Shown here piece by piece: positions 45,785 through 57,024 of a stretch of 64,000 nucleotides of DNA; the stretch's first letter is position 1, and each line of letters opens with the position of its first letter. Origin of the DNA: Callorhinus ursinus. Its lineage: Eukaryota; Chordata; Mammalia; Carnivora; Otariidae. Below the pieces are notes generated by a model. That model had not been told where the DNA came from. It did no database searches and saw nothing but the letters and a program-made list of their open reading frames with translations. The DNA is taken from positions 8,342,075-8,406,074 of the forward strand of contig NW_020312775.1 in assembly GCF_003265705.1 (NCBI RefSeq), read 5' to 3'. A program made the position numbers and the translations under genes.

Positions 45785-45965
45785 ATACTCCCTGCATGTC
45801 CCCACCCACTCAAGCAGTATGCATATAACCACTAGCTTCATACAGCAAAAGTTCAGCTCTTTCTGACCATGGGTCTTGTCCCTGTGCTACTTCAATAAAC
45901 TTATTAAGTTGCACTGTGAAATGTCTCAAGAATTCTTTCTTGACTCTCATGTTCAATGATCCTGC
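45785..45965 (+). mobile_element. LTR fragment of an endogenous retrovirus
   Basis: Shares 'cagctctttctg-ccatgggtc', 'cctgtgcta', an AATAAA signal at about 45895 and 'tctcaagaattctttcttg' with the LTR family at 28010-28250. Diverged, no adjoining internal viral sequence. Confidence 0.6.
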
Positions 45966-46769
45966 AACAATTATAGTTGTTTTTTGTTTTTTAACATTGT
46001 ACTTAAGCATTATTTTTCTACATTTTCTAAATGTATATGTTTTGCAAAAAATGAAAGGCATATGAAAATAACTGGGTAGAGTTCAATTTATGGTTATTAA
46101 CTTGGCACCCAAAGGGTAAGATTCAGAACCTTCACTTTATTAAAAATAGTAAGTAAACCAGCCACAAAATAAGAAATAGTGTAAAAATATTTAGATATTG
46201 GTCTGCTCACTCTGTTTTTGAAGATCCCTTAATGGTCTCTGCTTAGCAAAAAAATTGAGATTGGATTTGTTAGTCAAATTTTGAGCTGTTATGATTGAAA
46301 TGAGTAGAAGTGTTTTTCTTTCTTTTTTTTGAAGTACCTTATAACTTAATTTAAAAAAATCAAACTGGTTTCCACCTGAACTGATTTTAGTGAAGTTTCA
46401 CTAAAATTTGCCTAATTAGCATACAAATTTCCCTATATTAAATCATATTATAAACAGCAGTTGTCATTTTTTTCAATCCAAAAATCTCAAAAGTAGACTT
46501 AAAAATCAGTGGAATAGGCAATCATTCAGAAAATACTTTTTGAGGAATGCTTGTACCTTATTCAACAAATAAATGAACTCAACTATCATTAGCAAACAAC
46601 ACTAGGAAGAAACATGTATTTACTGTCATATTTTTACACTAGAGTCTGGCACAAAACCATCTAAAGAAACTTCATGGAACACACATTGAGAAACATAATT
46701 TAAGAATATTTCTTGTACATTCATAAAAATCAAAGGGAATAGAAAAATATCAAGTGTTTCCTTTCATAC
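45966..46769. other. Unique intronic sequence downstream of the exon
   Basis: AT-rich, no repeat recognised. It includes the donor splice site of the minus-strand exon at its right end. Confidence 0.55.
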
Positions 46770-46850
46770 CTGTGGTTGGGGATGAATCCAGATCTCCGCA
46801 GTTGTTGACTCTTTCACCGGGGTGTGAGATCGTACAACCTCCTTCATTGG
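46770..46850 (-). CDS. PCDH11X: 81-bp alternative cytoplasmic exon of protocadherin-11 X-linked (internal coding exon)
   Basis: PCDH11X is a delta-1 protocadherin, a neuronal transmembrane adhesion protein with an alternatively spliced cytoplasmic tail. On the minus strand this segment is preceded by a pyrimidine-rich tract ending in TTTTAAAG (acceptor AG at 46852-46851) and followed by GTATGAAAG (donor GT at 46769-46768). It is exactly 81 nt, and the frame starting with its first base is open for 27 codons: it begins PMKEVVRS and ends KESTTAEIWIHPQPQ. From memory, human PCDH11X has a near-identical 27-residue insert between the tail sequence ending HTRP and a short segment starting RKSEG; I count about three substitutions. 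Both splice boundaries fall between codons (phase 0), so including or skipping the exon keeps the reading frame. A second frame is also open but matches nothing I know. No neighbouring exon is seen in the window. The identification is by recall, not by a search. Confidence 0.85.
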
Positions 46851-47687
46851 CTTTAAAAGGAGAAAAAAATACAAGTATTTTTTCAGTGGTTTGTTAAAAG
46901 TGAAAAATGTAGCGCATTTCATACATGCATGAAATATGGGTAAATAAAATAGTGCCTGTGTAAATCTCTGTATGTATCATAGTTATTGAAGTGTTGTAAT
47001 ATGACAGGCAAAACGCTAGACACTAGGAATAGAGAGAGAAAAAAAATTTCTCTTGGAGCTTAAATTTCACTCTAACTTTTAAGTGTTCCATTAAACATAT
47101 GAATGGAAATGTAGAGGGCAATTTAAAATATTTAAATGGATAAAATTTAAGCTGGGGAGATTTTTCACTCCAGTGCTGTTATAACTCAATGTGTTCAACA
47201 GCTTGTATTTATGAATTCACCATGGTCTAAAATTAAAACCTATCCTGTTTGCCAGCACATCACAAATTTGCTGCCTAACATAAAAATATATTTAATAAGT
47301 ACCAAGAAATTTCTGAACCAATACAAAGATATTAACCTACCAACCCAGAATAATTATCAAGGTCTTGAAAATATAATGATTTTATCCATTGAATTTTCTT
47401 CAGGACTTAGAGTATGTTCTCTGTTTTTAAAATAATGAACACATGCTATACACATTTTCTGTATATTTGGTTTTAGTATATGGGTAAAGGATTTGATAAA
47501 AAGTTATCATTTGATCTGTGAAAAAGAAAGATTTTTCAAGAAGCTGAAAAAACGCAATGAATGTTAATAGTTTTCATGCTATAATAGCAGAGTTGAGTAG
47601 TGTATCTGAGATCTTATGTCACACTCTCAGAACTTCGTACTGTTGTTTGGTGTGCTACAAATTACAGTGATACAATTATTTGACAGT
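46851..47687. other. Unique intronic sequence upstream of the exon
   Basis: Contains the polypyrimidine tract and acceptor of the minus-strand exon at its left end (46851-46880). No repeat or other exon recognised. The 74-codon plus-strand frame at 47211-47435 has no known resemblance. Confidence 0.55.
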
Positions 47688-48242
47688 GTTTTGAAGGAGG
47701 GCAGATTTTGTCACCCCAAAATGTGTTTCTTTGGCATAAAGATTATCTTAGGTTGATCACTTTTAAGAAAAAGCAAACATAAGAAAACCTCTAAAAACTG
47801 AGTAGAAGTTACCCTTTCATGAGAAATACTATATTTATAAGGGAAATCTCCTTTTGTAAGGATGTTTCCTTCTCTGTACCTGCAAGAGAAAGGTGACCAA
47901 ATTTTTAGCAACTCATCATTGGAGAAGGCAACAAACTTAAACCTGCATAACAGATTCTTTACTTGTTTACTGTGCTCTTCCTGGTAACCTTCCTTAAATG
48001 TTTCACCCACCCACCCACCCCAAAATCTTTTGTCTTTACCTGAAGATGGATTTAAGGTAATGTCTTGGGCCACTTCAGAAAGTTATTCAGTTTTTCTGGG
48101 TATCCTCCATGTATATAGGAAGCATACATATTATTAAACTTTTGTTTGTTTTTCTCCTGTTAATCTGTCTGTTACTACAGGAGGTCTCAGTTGAGAACTT
48201 ATAAGTGTAGAGTGAAAATTATTTTTCCTTCCTCATAGTTTC
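47688..48242 (+). mobile_element. Solo LTR of an endogenous retrovirus
   Basis: Starts TGTTTTGAAGGAGGGCAG and runs through 'caccccaaaatgtgtttctt', 'gcataaagattatcttaggt', 'aggaagcatacatattatta', 'ttctcctgttaatctgtctg' to 'tttttccttcctca'. The structure is that of a roughly 550-bp LTR; its 3' part recurs at 25752-25850. Internal viral genes are absent. Class not determined. A short CCCA run (48008-48020) lies inside. Confidence 0.6.
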
Positions 48243-48271
48243 AAGTACCCCACACATATCACCTTAATGTG

Positions 48272-48316
48272 AGTGTTTGTTTGTTTGTTTGTTTATTTAT
48301 TTATTTATTTATTTAT
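48272..48316. repeat. (GTTT)n(ATTT)n microsatellite
   Basis: Five to six GTTT units run into seven ATTT units; it explains the repetitive start of the plus-strand frame at 48273. Confidence 0.95.
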
Positions 48317-48339
48317 ATTACTTGTGCATGACCATTATG

Positions 48340-50148
48340 TCAAATCAAGAAAAGAAGAGACAATCAGACTTGGAACATATACTTTTAAGGTCCAGTTGAG
48401 CAAGAATTATTTTGTTATCAAATTAAATGGCAAATCAGGTTTGTTATGCAATGACACTATGGTTGTGACAAAAAGAATACAGTACACACTGATATTACCA
48501 GACTGATCACTCATCACAATATCCCAACTCACAGGAAAACGACAGTCAAAAGAATTAAACAGTTAAAATGGAGCATCTCATCACAGCAGAATTTCTTCAC
48601 AAAATGTTTTAAAAAAATGAAAATTAGACTGTGACCAAGGTAAGTTTCCAAAAGTCTCATTTGTTAGTCAGGCAGAGAAAAACATTTACCAATGGTGAAC
48701 TAATTAAGTTGTGTTTGTTTACAACAGCTAAATAAATTTATCTAAAGAAAGTAAACTTAAGATTTTTAGCTTTTCAACAAATGCAGTTACTCAAAAAGTT
48801 GAGAACATTAAAAACAATATCAATACTGACTTTAAAAAAGTATGGGTAAACAATTCAACTGTTTTTTTTTTTTTTACTCTTCTTAATGAGTTAACAGATG
48901 TTACCAACAATGTTTAGCTGTTATTTACTTGAGGAAGCAATGCCAAGTTTGAAGTGACTAAAGAATTAGCCTCTATCAATGAATGTCTGTGTGGAACAGA
49001 ACAGGCAAAAATATTTCCAATGAAGCTGAGAAAACACTAATTCAGTAAACCTTGAAGTGGGATCTGCTAAGAAGTGTTATAACTAATGGTGAGTAAAATA
49101 TATGTGGCACATAAAAAAAGTTAGTTGGGCAAATTTATAAGGCTTGGGAAAATATAAGTCATCCAAAGCCTACAGTTATTTGTTGTATTACACATCAGCA
49201 GGTACTTTGTGGAAAATGTTTGAGTCTATCATGTGTAAGGTCAATAGTTGAGTTTCATTTACTATTGTTAATGGAACAATTGTTATTCTGTGAACTTTTG
49301 TCAAAAATACAAGTCGAATATCCTGACTTGCCCTACCACAGAAGCTGTTGGATGGTTTGGCAGTGGCAAAGCTTTACTGAGTTCTGTTTTTGTTTTTTGT
49401 TTGTTTGTTTGTTTTGAGCTCAAAGCCAACATTGAAATTTTGTCAAAGGAGAAGCACCCTTGACCACTATTATCAAACACTGAATTACTTTGGAAATTAT
49501 TTTTTTGTTACAAACTTGTTAAAGTCTCTTAAAAAATCTAGTTAAAATTATAAGGTAATACAATGCTTATATATAAGACCTATACAGCAGTAAAGTCATT
49601 TTGATGACAACTGCAATTGTTTGAACAACAAGTAATGTCAAGTTACATTATATACTCCAGCATTGTGGAACAAATATGCAATTGAGGAGCTTTTACCTAA
49701 CCTTCAATTCGAAATTATTAATCTTTGGGATGCCTGGGTGGCTCAGTCAGTTAAGCATCTGCCTTTGGCTCAGGTCATGATCCCAGGGTCCTGGGATTGA
49801 GTCCTGCATCAGGGTCTTTGCTCAGTGGGAAGCCTGCTTTTCCCTCCGCTTTTCTCTCCTCCTGCTTGTGCTCTCTCTCTCTGACAAATAAATAAAATCT
49901 TTTTTAAAAAAGAAATTATCAATCTTCAGTGTGATGGCATGCTAAATGGAAAGTATGAAGAAAATAATCTAATAGAATACTTTACATGCCTTCTAAGAAA
50001 TAGATATGTTGATATAAAACTACATGCTTATGGATTGATATCGGTATTTGGCAGTAACTATCTGTATGGAAAGACATTTCCAGAGATCAGATATACAAGT
50101 TCATTTATCTTATTAGGAGGTCTATATTACATAACAAATTGTACATAA
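48340..50148 (+). pseudogene. hAT-family transposase remnant (Charlie/GTF2IRD2-like)
   Basis: hAT transposases cut and paste DNA with an RNase-H-like fold and a C-terminal dimerisation domain. Pieces in order: N-terminal 'SKNYFVIKLNGKSGLLCNDT' (48390-48450); 'KWSISSQQNFFTKCFK' (48566-48613); 'NEAEKTLIQ' and 'LKWDLLRSVI' (49018-49080); 'CITHQQVLCGK' (49184-49216), the conserved C..H motif region; 'SKIQVEYPDLPYH' (49299-49340); 'FELKANIEILSKEKH' (49416-49460); and the dimerisation domain 'LNGKYEENNLIEYFTCLL' to 'SVFGSNYLYGKTFPEIRY' (49939-50096). At least ten frameshifts or stops, a GTTT expansion (49391-49415) and a SINE break it. Not functional. Confidence 0.82.
49726..49911 (+). mobile_element. 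Can-SINE inserted in the hAT element
   Basis: Plus-strand GATGCCTGGGTGGCTCAGTC head, 'cagggtcctgggattgagtc', GGGAAGCCTGC, AATAAATAAAATCTTTTTT tail. Duplication GAAATTATTAATCTT (49711-49725) and GAAATTATCAATCTT (49912-49926). Confidence 0.96.
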
Positions 50149-50255
50149 TTGATATTCAAATATCATCAATTGAAATTTTGTGGAAATTTGTTTTCTCGTG
50201 TTATAAAAATATGTATTCTGGCCCTTTACAGAAAAAGTTTGCTGACCCCCTATCT

Positions 50256-51134
50256 AGGGGAAAAAGAAAGACAGACTAATAACTGTGATTAATGGACAAG
50301 TCTGTAAAATAAGGCTGGTAGATATTAGATGCAGAGAGTGAAGAAGAGTTTTGTTGTTGTTGTAGTTGTTTGCATGAAAAGCAATATGGTCCAAGGCAAG
50401 AAACCCCAGGATGTGGTTAGTATAACTGGAGTGTCATAGAGATATAGCTGTATGGTGGGACAAACATATAAGAAAGTGAATTATCACATGCTCTTGATGG
50501 ACTTGCAAAGTCAGCTGGTGATTTTATAGCCATACAATAAGCAAAGTAGAAACATTCAAATGTATTTGAGCAAAGTATTGTGTGCTACAGGACTTTCTAA
50601 GAAGATTTGTGCTAAGATCTCAGATTTAATTTTATTTTTAAACCAAGTCTCTTAGAGTTGCATTTCCCATGTACATTTTAAGCATCTGGTTTAAACATTT
50701 TCTGTCAATTGTGAGAAGTTTTATGTGTGTCTGGGCTGCACTCAAATGTATAATGCCATTTTCAGATGTCCACTGAATTAAGTAAAGATGGTATTTTTGG
50801 TGGCTAAATGTTTAAAGCTATGTGGATGTATTTTGTCCATTTAAATTTGGCAACTAAACATCTCTATTATATAATACACTTCAATATTCAAATGTTAGGA
50901 AAATTTATTGAATTTTGTTTTGCACAAAAAAGACAACTTAAGAGTAAAATAATACTCCCATCCCTGACAATGTTCTTCCCATTACTCCTCCCCCTTCCAC
51001 CAAATCAAGTTATAAAACTAATAATGAGGAAATCATCTAATAAAATAGCTTCAATATAAAGAACTGCTGAGGATTAACTACAATGTAAATAGGAGAAATG
51101 GCAATTCTGAGAAATATTATTGCTCAAATACACT
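50256..51134. other. Unique intronic sequence
   Basis: No gene or repeat recognised; the 83-codon frame at 50808-51059 has no known resemblance. Confidence 0.5.
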
Positions 51135-51150
51135 TATGCTTGACTTCTTT

Positions 51151-51554
51151 TTTAATTTTTAATTTTAAATTCCATTTAGTTAACATATGCTGTATTATTA
51201 GTTTCAGTGGTAGAATGTAATGATTCATCTGTTGCATATAACACCCAGTGCTCATTACTTCAAGTGCCCTCCTTAATGCCCATCACCCAACTACCCCATC
51301 CCCCCACACATGTCCCTTCCAGCAACCCTGTTTGTTTCTTATACTTAAGAGTTTCTTACAGTTTGCCTCCTTCCTTGTTTCCATCTTACTTTATTTTTCC
51401 TTCCCTTCTCCTATGTTCATCTCTTTTTGTTTCTTAAATTCCACATATTCCTGAAATAATATGGTATTTTTCTTTCTCTGACTGATATTTCACTTAGTAT
51501 AATACCCTCTAGTTCCATCCATGTTGCTGCAAGTGGCAAGATTTCATTTTTTTA
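51151..51554 (-). mobile_element. 5'-truncated L1 3' end
   Basis: L1 3' UTR and ORF2 end on the minus strand ('attattagtttcagtggtag', 'atataacacccagtgctcat', 'accctctagttccatccatg'). Perfect 16-bp duplication TATGCTTGACTTCTTT at 51135-51150 and 51555-51570. The plus-strand frames at 51207-51454 are antisense L1. Confidence 0.95.
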
Positions 51555-51570
51555 TATGCTTGACTTCTTT

Positions 51571-53579
51571 AAGAAAATGAAACACAGTTCATTGATAATA
51601 CCTGAGAAATAAAATGCACATCTGCATTTCTGTTTCCTTACATGTACCACATACTGAACCAAATTGTATTTTCCCTTTTTTTGGAATCTGATGTCAAGCT
51701 GTTAAGAAAAGGGTAAAGTGCTTTATAATTACTCTTTACAGATTTAAGTCTCATTTTAACCCAATTCATATTAAGAGAGTGCTCAAATAGTAAAAAGAGA
51801 GAAATACATCTTACCACTAATCTTAAAGAGTTTTGAGAAGTGCCACTGGCATTATTGCTAAAAATAAAAAAAAATACTTTCAAGAGAAGGATGGATAGAT
51901 ATTGAATCTTATTATTCCTGAGTCAAATATTACCAGTTGGTAGTTTAGACATCGGAAGGGAATTTGATGTAATTTTAAAATGTATTAAATCCTTTAAGTA
52001 ATAATACATTATTTCACCAGTGATGCTTTGTTGGCCTAATGAAATAGACATATATGAAAAAAGGATGTTCATTTATATTATTTCACCTTTCAGAATCCAG
52101 AAATTTCATGGCTTAAAAATTGTCTGTATTCTATTTGAATAATTTTATTTATGATTGTGAGAAGAGACTGGCTCATAAGGAGCATTGATTCAAGTAAATG
52201 CCCCAAATTCTATGAAATCTCCCTCAATTTTTTTTGTTTGAGGCAAGAAGTAAGGAAATTTTCAGTCAAATTTCCATTCACAGAAATGTGAATTATAGCT
52301 CAAAATATGTACAGTGATATATCTTTTGTAATAAATGGGAACATATTTTCAGCTTCCAACATATTTAACCTTTCAGGAAAATAATAAACTGTTACAGATG
52401 ATGTAAAAAAAAAAAGTAAAATTCACTTCCCAACATATAACTGTCTTGCAAAAAAATGCACCATAATGTGATTGAAACTTCTAAATCTGACAGGACGTTC
52501 TAACTGCTCTCAAATATTTTCCTGACTGTGTCACACACAGAATCTGAGCTTAGTGACTTTATGTGTTAACTGCATTGCTTAACTTGACTAATGCTTAAAT
52601 TACTGGATGAGGTTAACTCAGACTGATTCAGTGATCATTTTAAGGACAAATGTGGATTATACCCTTTATTCTCCCGCTTGGAATTTTTATTGCCATTCAA
52701 ACCTAATGGTGAGAAAATCATAGCTAGAATAAGATCATGATATTTCGGACTACAGTCTGAATATTACATTATTGTTTCAAAATATGGCAAAAAAAGAATC
52801 CAGAGGAGCTTCAGTGTATTTAGCAATTACATTTCTTTCTCAAATGTAACATGTTTTCTACTGAAAATATTAAGTATGATTCCATTTTCACAGTAATCAT
52901 TCACACCCCAGGAATGTCATATATTGGACATTCTAAATTGTCACAGACATCACTTAATTTCAGTTACCAAAGACAACAAGTGAGTTTAACTTATAGATTA
53001 TTTTTATTTTATTGCCATATAGTTGACATATTGACATGTTGGGGAGGAAGTCAAAGCATCATATGAAACATTTTTTGGAGAATCCTATTTAGTACTTATC
53101 AAAAAGATATGTGCCTAAAGACATATAAGTATATTGGTAATCTTTCTAATGATTACGTTTATAAAAATAGCCTCATTCTCATTTACTTCCGTATAAGAAA
53201 TCAAGATTCTTACTATGGAAATAATATCCATCAAAACTATGGTAAAGTTCACAAATATGAAGTATAATTTGATGTTTATTTTTACCCACAATATACTTAG
53301 TTAAAGGATTGCACATTAAAAGCCTTGGGGAAAAAATCCTTTACTTTTTAAAATAAATTACAAGGCACATATTTCAATTGAAATGAATATACTCCAGAGA
53401 ATTCCTGAAATAGGAAAAACCCTTAGTTGATTCTTACTCTCCTTAATGTTTCTTAAGGTCCTTCTCTCAAGCCTTTCTGTCTTACTATTAGCAGAGGTGA
53501 TAATACTAAGGAGGAAAAGATAGGTTTTAAAATTTACTCAGCGATGTGGTGCAAATTTACTCAGCGATGTGGTACAACA
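51571..53579. other. Unique intronic sequence
   Basis: About 2 kb without recognised gene or interspersed repeat. A 23-bp unit beginning AAATTTACTCAGCGATGTGG is repeated twice in tandem at 53530-53575. Confidence 0.5.
53530..53575. repeat. Two-copy 23-bp tandem duplication
   Basis: AAATTTACTCAGCGATGTGG plus TGC, followed by the same with TAC; one mismatch. Confidence 0.95.
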
Positions 53580-53581
53580 GT

Positions 53582-53755
53582 AGAAAGGCAGGGCCTTGGA
53601 ATCTGCATCTGGCTCTACATCTTACTTGTTTTATGAACCCTGTCAAGTTAAAGATGACTCTGTTTCATCATCTGTGAAATGAATATAAAATAAAGGCCTC
53701 TTAGAACCATTGTATTACACTGAGTTATTATAGTAAAGTGCCTGACACTTGAACT
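53582..53755 (-). mobile_element. MIR SINE, ancient
   Basis: Reverse MIR: 'gccttggaatctgcatctgg', 'catcatctgtgaaatgaata', 'aaccattgtattacactgag', 'aaagtgcctgacacttgaac'. Confidence 0.72.
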
Positions 53756-54403
53756 ATTATGGATATATCTTCCATAATAACATGAAGTGAAAGACATTCA
53801 GAGCCAGCCACTTCATGGCTCCCCCTCTTCTTGCACCTCCATATTTTTGAAACTATAAATTCTAATTACTTACAAAAAGCATTTGTATATCTGAAAAATA
53901 AAAATTACCAAGAGCTGCAATAAAAAGCACAGTAATGTGATGGTTGAAGGTGGAGGTAATATGGAAGGCAGATGTTGGTTATTCTTTACTTTTACAATTC
54001 TTACATAACCTTTAACTGGGAGAAACCTCTTTCAATTATACATAAATTCCTCTTAGTTACATAAAAATAATTTGTGAATTTGGTTGGCATTCCAAAAAGT
54101 TGGTTTATAAAAGTGGAGAATTACTGAAATCAGAATTTGAGAACCAGTATTAATCATTTCTATGAATGCATAAAGATAAATAAAATAGACTTAAAGCCAA
54201 TTGACTATTGGAAGTTTTAAAATGAATTGACTAATTAAATGTTATAGAATGCATCTAAATTTGCTTAAAAATAAATATTATTTTTTGATGAAAGCGAGAA
54301 GGAGAAGAGTTGGATTAAATACATTTAAACATAGAATTTGGTATTCAGTATTCATTTCAATTTTCAAGTATTCTTAAAAGTATTTTCTAAAAGTATTATA
54401 CAG

Positions 54404-54597
54404 GGCGCCTGGGTGGCTCAGTTGGTTAAGCAACTGCCTTCGGCTCAAGTCATGATCCTGGAGTCCCAGGATCGAGTCCCACATCGGGCTCCCTGCTCAG
54501 TGGGGAGTCTGCTTCTCCCTCTGACCCTTGCCCCTCTCATGCTCTATCTCATTCTCTCTCTCTCAAATAAATAAATAAAATCTTTTAAAAAAATAAA
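54404..54597 (+). mobile_element. Can-SINE, young subtype
   Basis: Plus-strand GGCGCCTGGGTGGCTCAGTT head, 'gagtcccaggatcgagtccc', CTCAGTGGGGAGTCTGC, CAAATAAATAAATAAAATCTTTT tail. Duplication TAAAAGTATTATACAG (54388-54403) and TAAAAGTATTATGCAG (54598-54613), one mismatch. The 78-codon frame at 54338 is SINE read-through. Confidence 0.97.
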
Positions 54598-54613
54598 TAA
54601 AAGTATTATGCAG

Positions 54614-55309
54614 ATTACATGCTTGAAGAAATATGACAAATTTAACATTTCTTAAAAAGTTATACAGAGTAAGTGTTCCCATATAAACTCACAAACTGAA
54701 TGTACACCATGTTTTTTGGAGATAAGGCCATGCCAGAAAATATAGAATTTACTAACATTTCCTGTCCACAAGACAATTGGGTCACATTTGTCTGAATAAA
54801 AAGGACATGCAAACCTATGTTTATCAGCATTCTGGCACAGACAGGACATTGTGAATCTGGAACACTTTATGTCTCATAGATATTCCTACTTTATTGTTTG
54901 TATGTTTTATGCTTGTTTCTGTTTTTTACTTTCACATTGGTGTCAGGAGACATGGACTTCTAAAAGCAAAGCACAAATTTGATGGCAGTGGATGGAATGG
55001 TGCAGAAATGAAATGATTTAACACTAGGTTAATCTAAACTAAAATTTATTTTAAGACTATATGTTTTTTCTGGGATAACTGCCATCACTAAAACTAAAAT
55101 GATGAGGTCTTAGGGAAAACAGTGTTGTGTTATTCCATAGACTTGTCCAGTATTTTACAGACTGGTCTGAGTCTCTCTGAAATGGTAAGAATATGACGGT
55201 CCTTCTGGACGTTGTAAGACCTAAGGTAAATGTGTCAAAAATAGGGGACTAATTTGGGAAAAACATATTCATTTATCCATAAAGATTCCAAGGCTTTTGC
55301 CAAAAGCAA
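54614..55309. other. Unique intronic sequence
   Basis: No gene or repeat recognised; the 65-codon minus-strand frame at 54652-54849 has no known resemblance. Confidence 0.45.
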
Positions 55310-55321
55310 TCAGCTATTTTT

Positions 55322-55500
55322 TAATTTTATTTATTTGACAGAGACATAGTGAGAGAGGGAACACAAGCAGGGGGAGGGGGAGAGGGAGAAGCAGGCCTCC
55401 CGCGGAGCAGAGAGCCCAAGGCGGGGCTCAATCCCAGGACCCTGGGATCATGACCTGAGACAAAGGCAGACACTTAACGACTAAGCCACCCAGACTCCCC
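55322..55500 (-). mobile_element. Can-SINE
   Basis: Reverse-oriented SINE: TTTATTTATTTGACAGAGAC, 'ggaacacaagcagggggagg', CTCCCGCGGAGCAGAG, head TAAGCCACCCAGACTCCCC. Duplication TCAGCTATTTTT (55310-55321 and 55501-55512). Confidence 0.95.
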
Positions 55501-55512
55501 TCAGCTATTTTT

Positions 55513-56805
55513 AAATTGTCTTCAAGGGTAATACATCACCAGGTGGAAAAATCAACAATATTGGGCACTTAATTAAATCTTTATCTTAATCATCAACAAG
55601 TCAAGTGTATGCATGTATGTTTAAAGAGGGAGGAATGCTATAGAAAGGGATGAATTAACACTTAAGAAACTCAGAAGTTTAACAAAACCTGACATGAGAT
55701 TTGCCAGATGGTTTGGTACTGGATTATAAAACTTGAAAATAATCTTCATTTAAGAGTTTTAATGGTTGTATCTCGTAAAACCTCTTACTTTTCTGCTAGG
55801 GTGACTCTACAAAATTATAGATCAACCTTTAAAGAACAGCTTCTATGGACAGAGTCTCCATAAATCTCAGCTAAACTGAGCAAGAAGATTACATGTTATT
55901 ATGATGTAGCACAACAGGATATTCCTCCAGCAAACAAAATGTGAAAAAGGATAAAGCTATCACTCTGTGCAAATATATTATCCATAGAAGAACAATGCTT
56001 TTCATGTAGATTATCTGTGATTGTTGAAATGTTCACATTGAAAAAGCTTTTTCTTAATGCTTCTGTGAAGAGTTCTGATCTTGACAATTATTCAGATCTA
56101 GATAGCAAGACCCAGTGATCATGTCTCTATAAGGTGGCCTGCCTCAGGGCACTTAGGAGAGATTGAATCTGTCACAGGCATGTCTAGAAAAAAATAAAGT
56201 ATAATATTTATTTCTCAAGTAATTTATATTTAGTTTTAGCTTATCAAATTTGCTTGAAGGAGTTTTTTCATAACTTAAGCTTACTAAACTTTAAAATACA
56301 TATTCTAATTAGCACAAGAAAGATCAAAAAGTAACAGAACTATAATTCTATATATATCTTCACATTTCAATGTTTCTAACTGAAAGCCAATTAAGGTATG
56401 TGCCATAATGAGCCTCAACTATTCAGTGAAAGAGTTATGCAGTCATCAGATTATATAACACCAGATCATCAGAACTTTCATATGTGAAATATCAAGCCCT
56501 ATCAGAAAATATCAGTAAATAATATTTAACACCTTAAAAGACTACTTTATATTTGCTTATTAATTAGATTATTTCTTGATTTCACCTCTCTGGGATTGGC
56601 TGGAAATTGCTCCTCAAAGTAGATGCAGATATTTCAAACTAATGACTGCTGATTATTTTTTCATGAACTAGACCCAAATAAAGACAAATGTATGCATGTG
56701 AACACACATGCACACACTACTATAAACTTCATTTAGTCTTTATTTTCAAAGTAATTATTGTCATTGCTGTTACCATAAATTCCTAAGAATACACCATGTA
56801 TGCAG
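55513..56805. other. Unique intronic sequence
   Basis: No gene, RNA or repeat recognised. Confidence 0.5.
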
Positions 56806-56821
56806 CATATGGGCTAATCTC

Positions 56822-57024
56822 TCTCTTTTTTTTAAAAGGTTTTATTTATTTATTTGACAGAGAGAGACACAGTGAGAGAGGGAACACAGCAGGGGGAGTG
56901 GGAGAGGGAGAAGCAGGTTCTCCACGGAGCAGGGAGCCCCATGTGGAGTTTGATCCCAGGATCTTGGGATCATGACCTGAGCCAAAGGCAGATGCTTAAC
57001 GACTAATCCACCCAGGCACCCCAA
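56822..57024 (-). mobile_element. Can-SINE
   Basis: Reverse-oriented SINE: TTTTATTTATTTATTTGACAG, 'gggaacacagcagggggagt', CTCCACGGAGCAGGGAG, head TAATCCACCCAGGCACCCC. Perfect 16-bp duplication CATATGGGCTAATCTC (56806-56821 and 57025-57040). Confidence 0.97.

Larger units (their letters stand above)
48318..50255 (+). mobile_element. hAT-Charlie DNA transposon, decayed, with transposase remnant
   Basis: The plus strand carries scattered transposase pieces in the correct order (see the pseudogene entry). It ends with 'ctggccctttacagaaaaag' 'tttgctgacccc' (50219-50250), a terminal sequence of MER1/Charlie-type elements. The 5' terminal repeat is not visible: the simple repeat at 48272 and the LTR lie where it should be. 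A Can-SINE (49726-49911) interrupts it. The transposase resembles the Charlie8-type domain that was fused to GTF2IRD2 in mammals. Confidence 0.8.

Noticed and set aside
46770..46850. Second open frame in the exon (starting NEGGCTISHPGERV)
   Set aside because: It has no stop, but only the first frame resembles a known protein, and the splice phase is clean for that frame.
54404..54597. tRNA gene
   Set aside because: The tRNA-like head with a B-box-like GGATCGAGTCC belongs to SINEs; no cloverleaf with an acceptor stem and anticodon arm can be completed.
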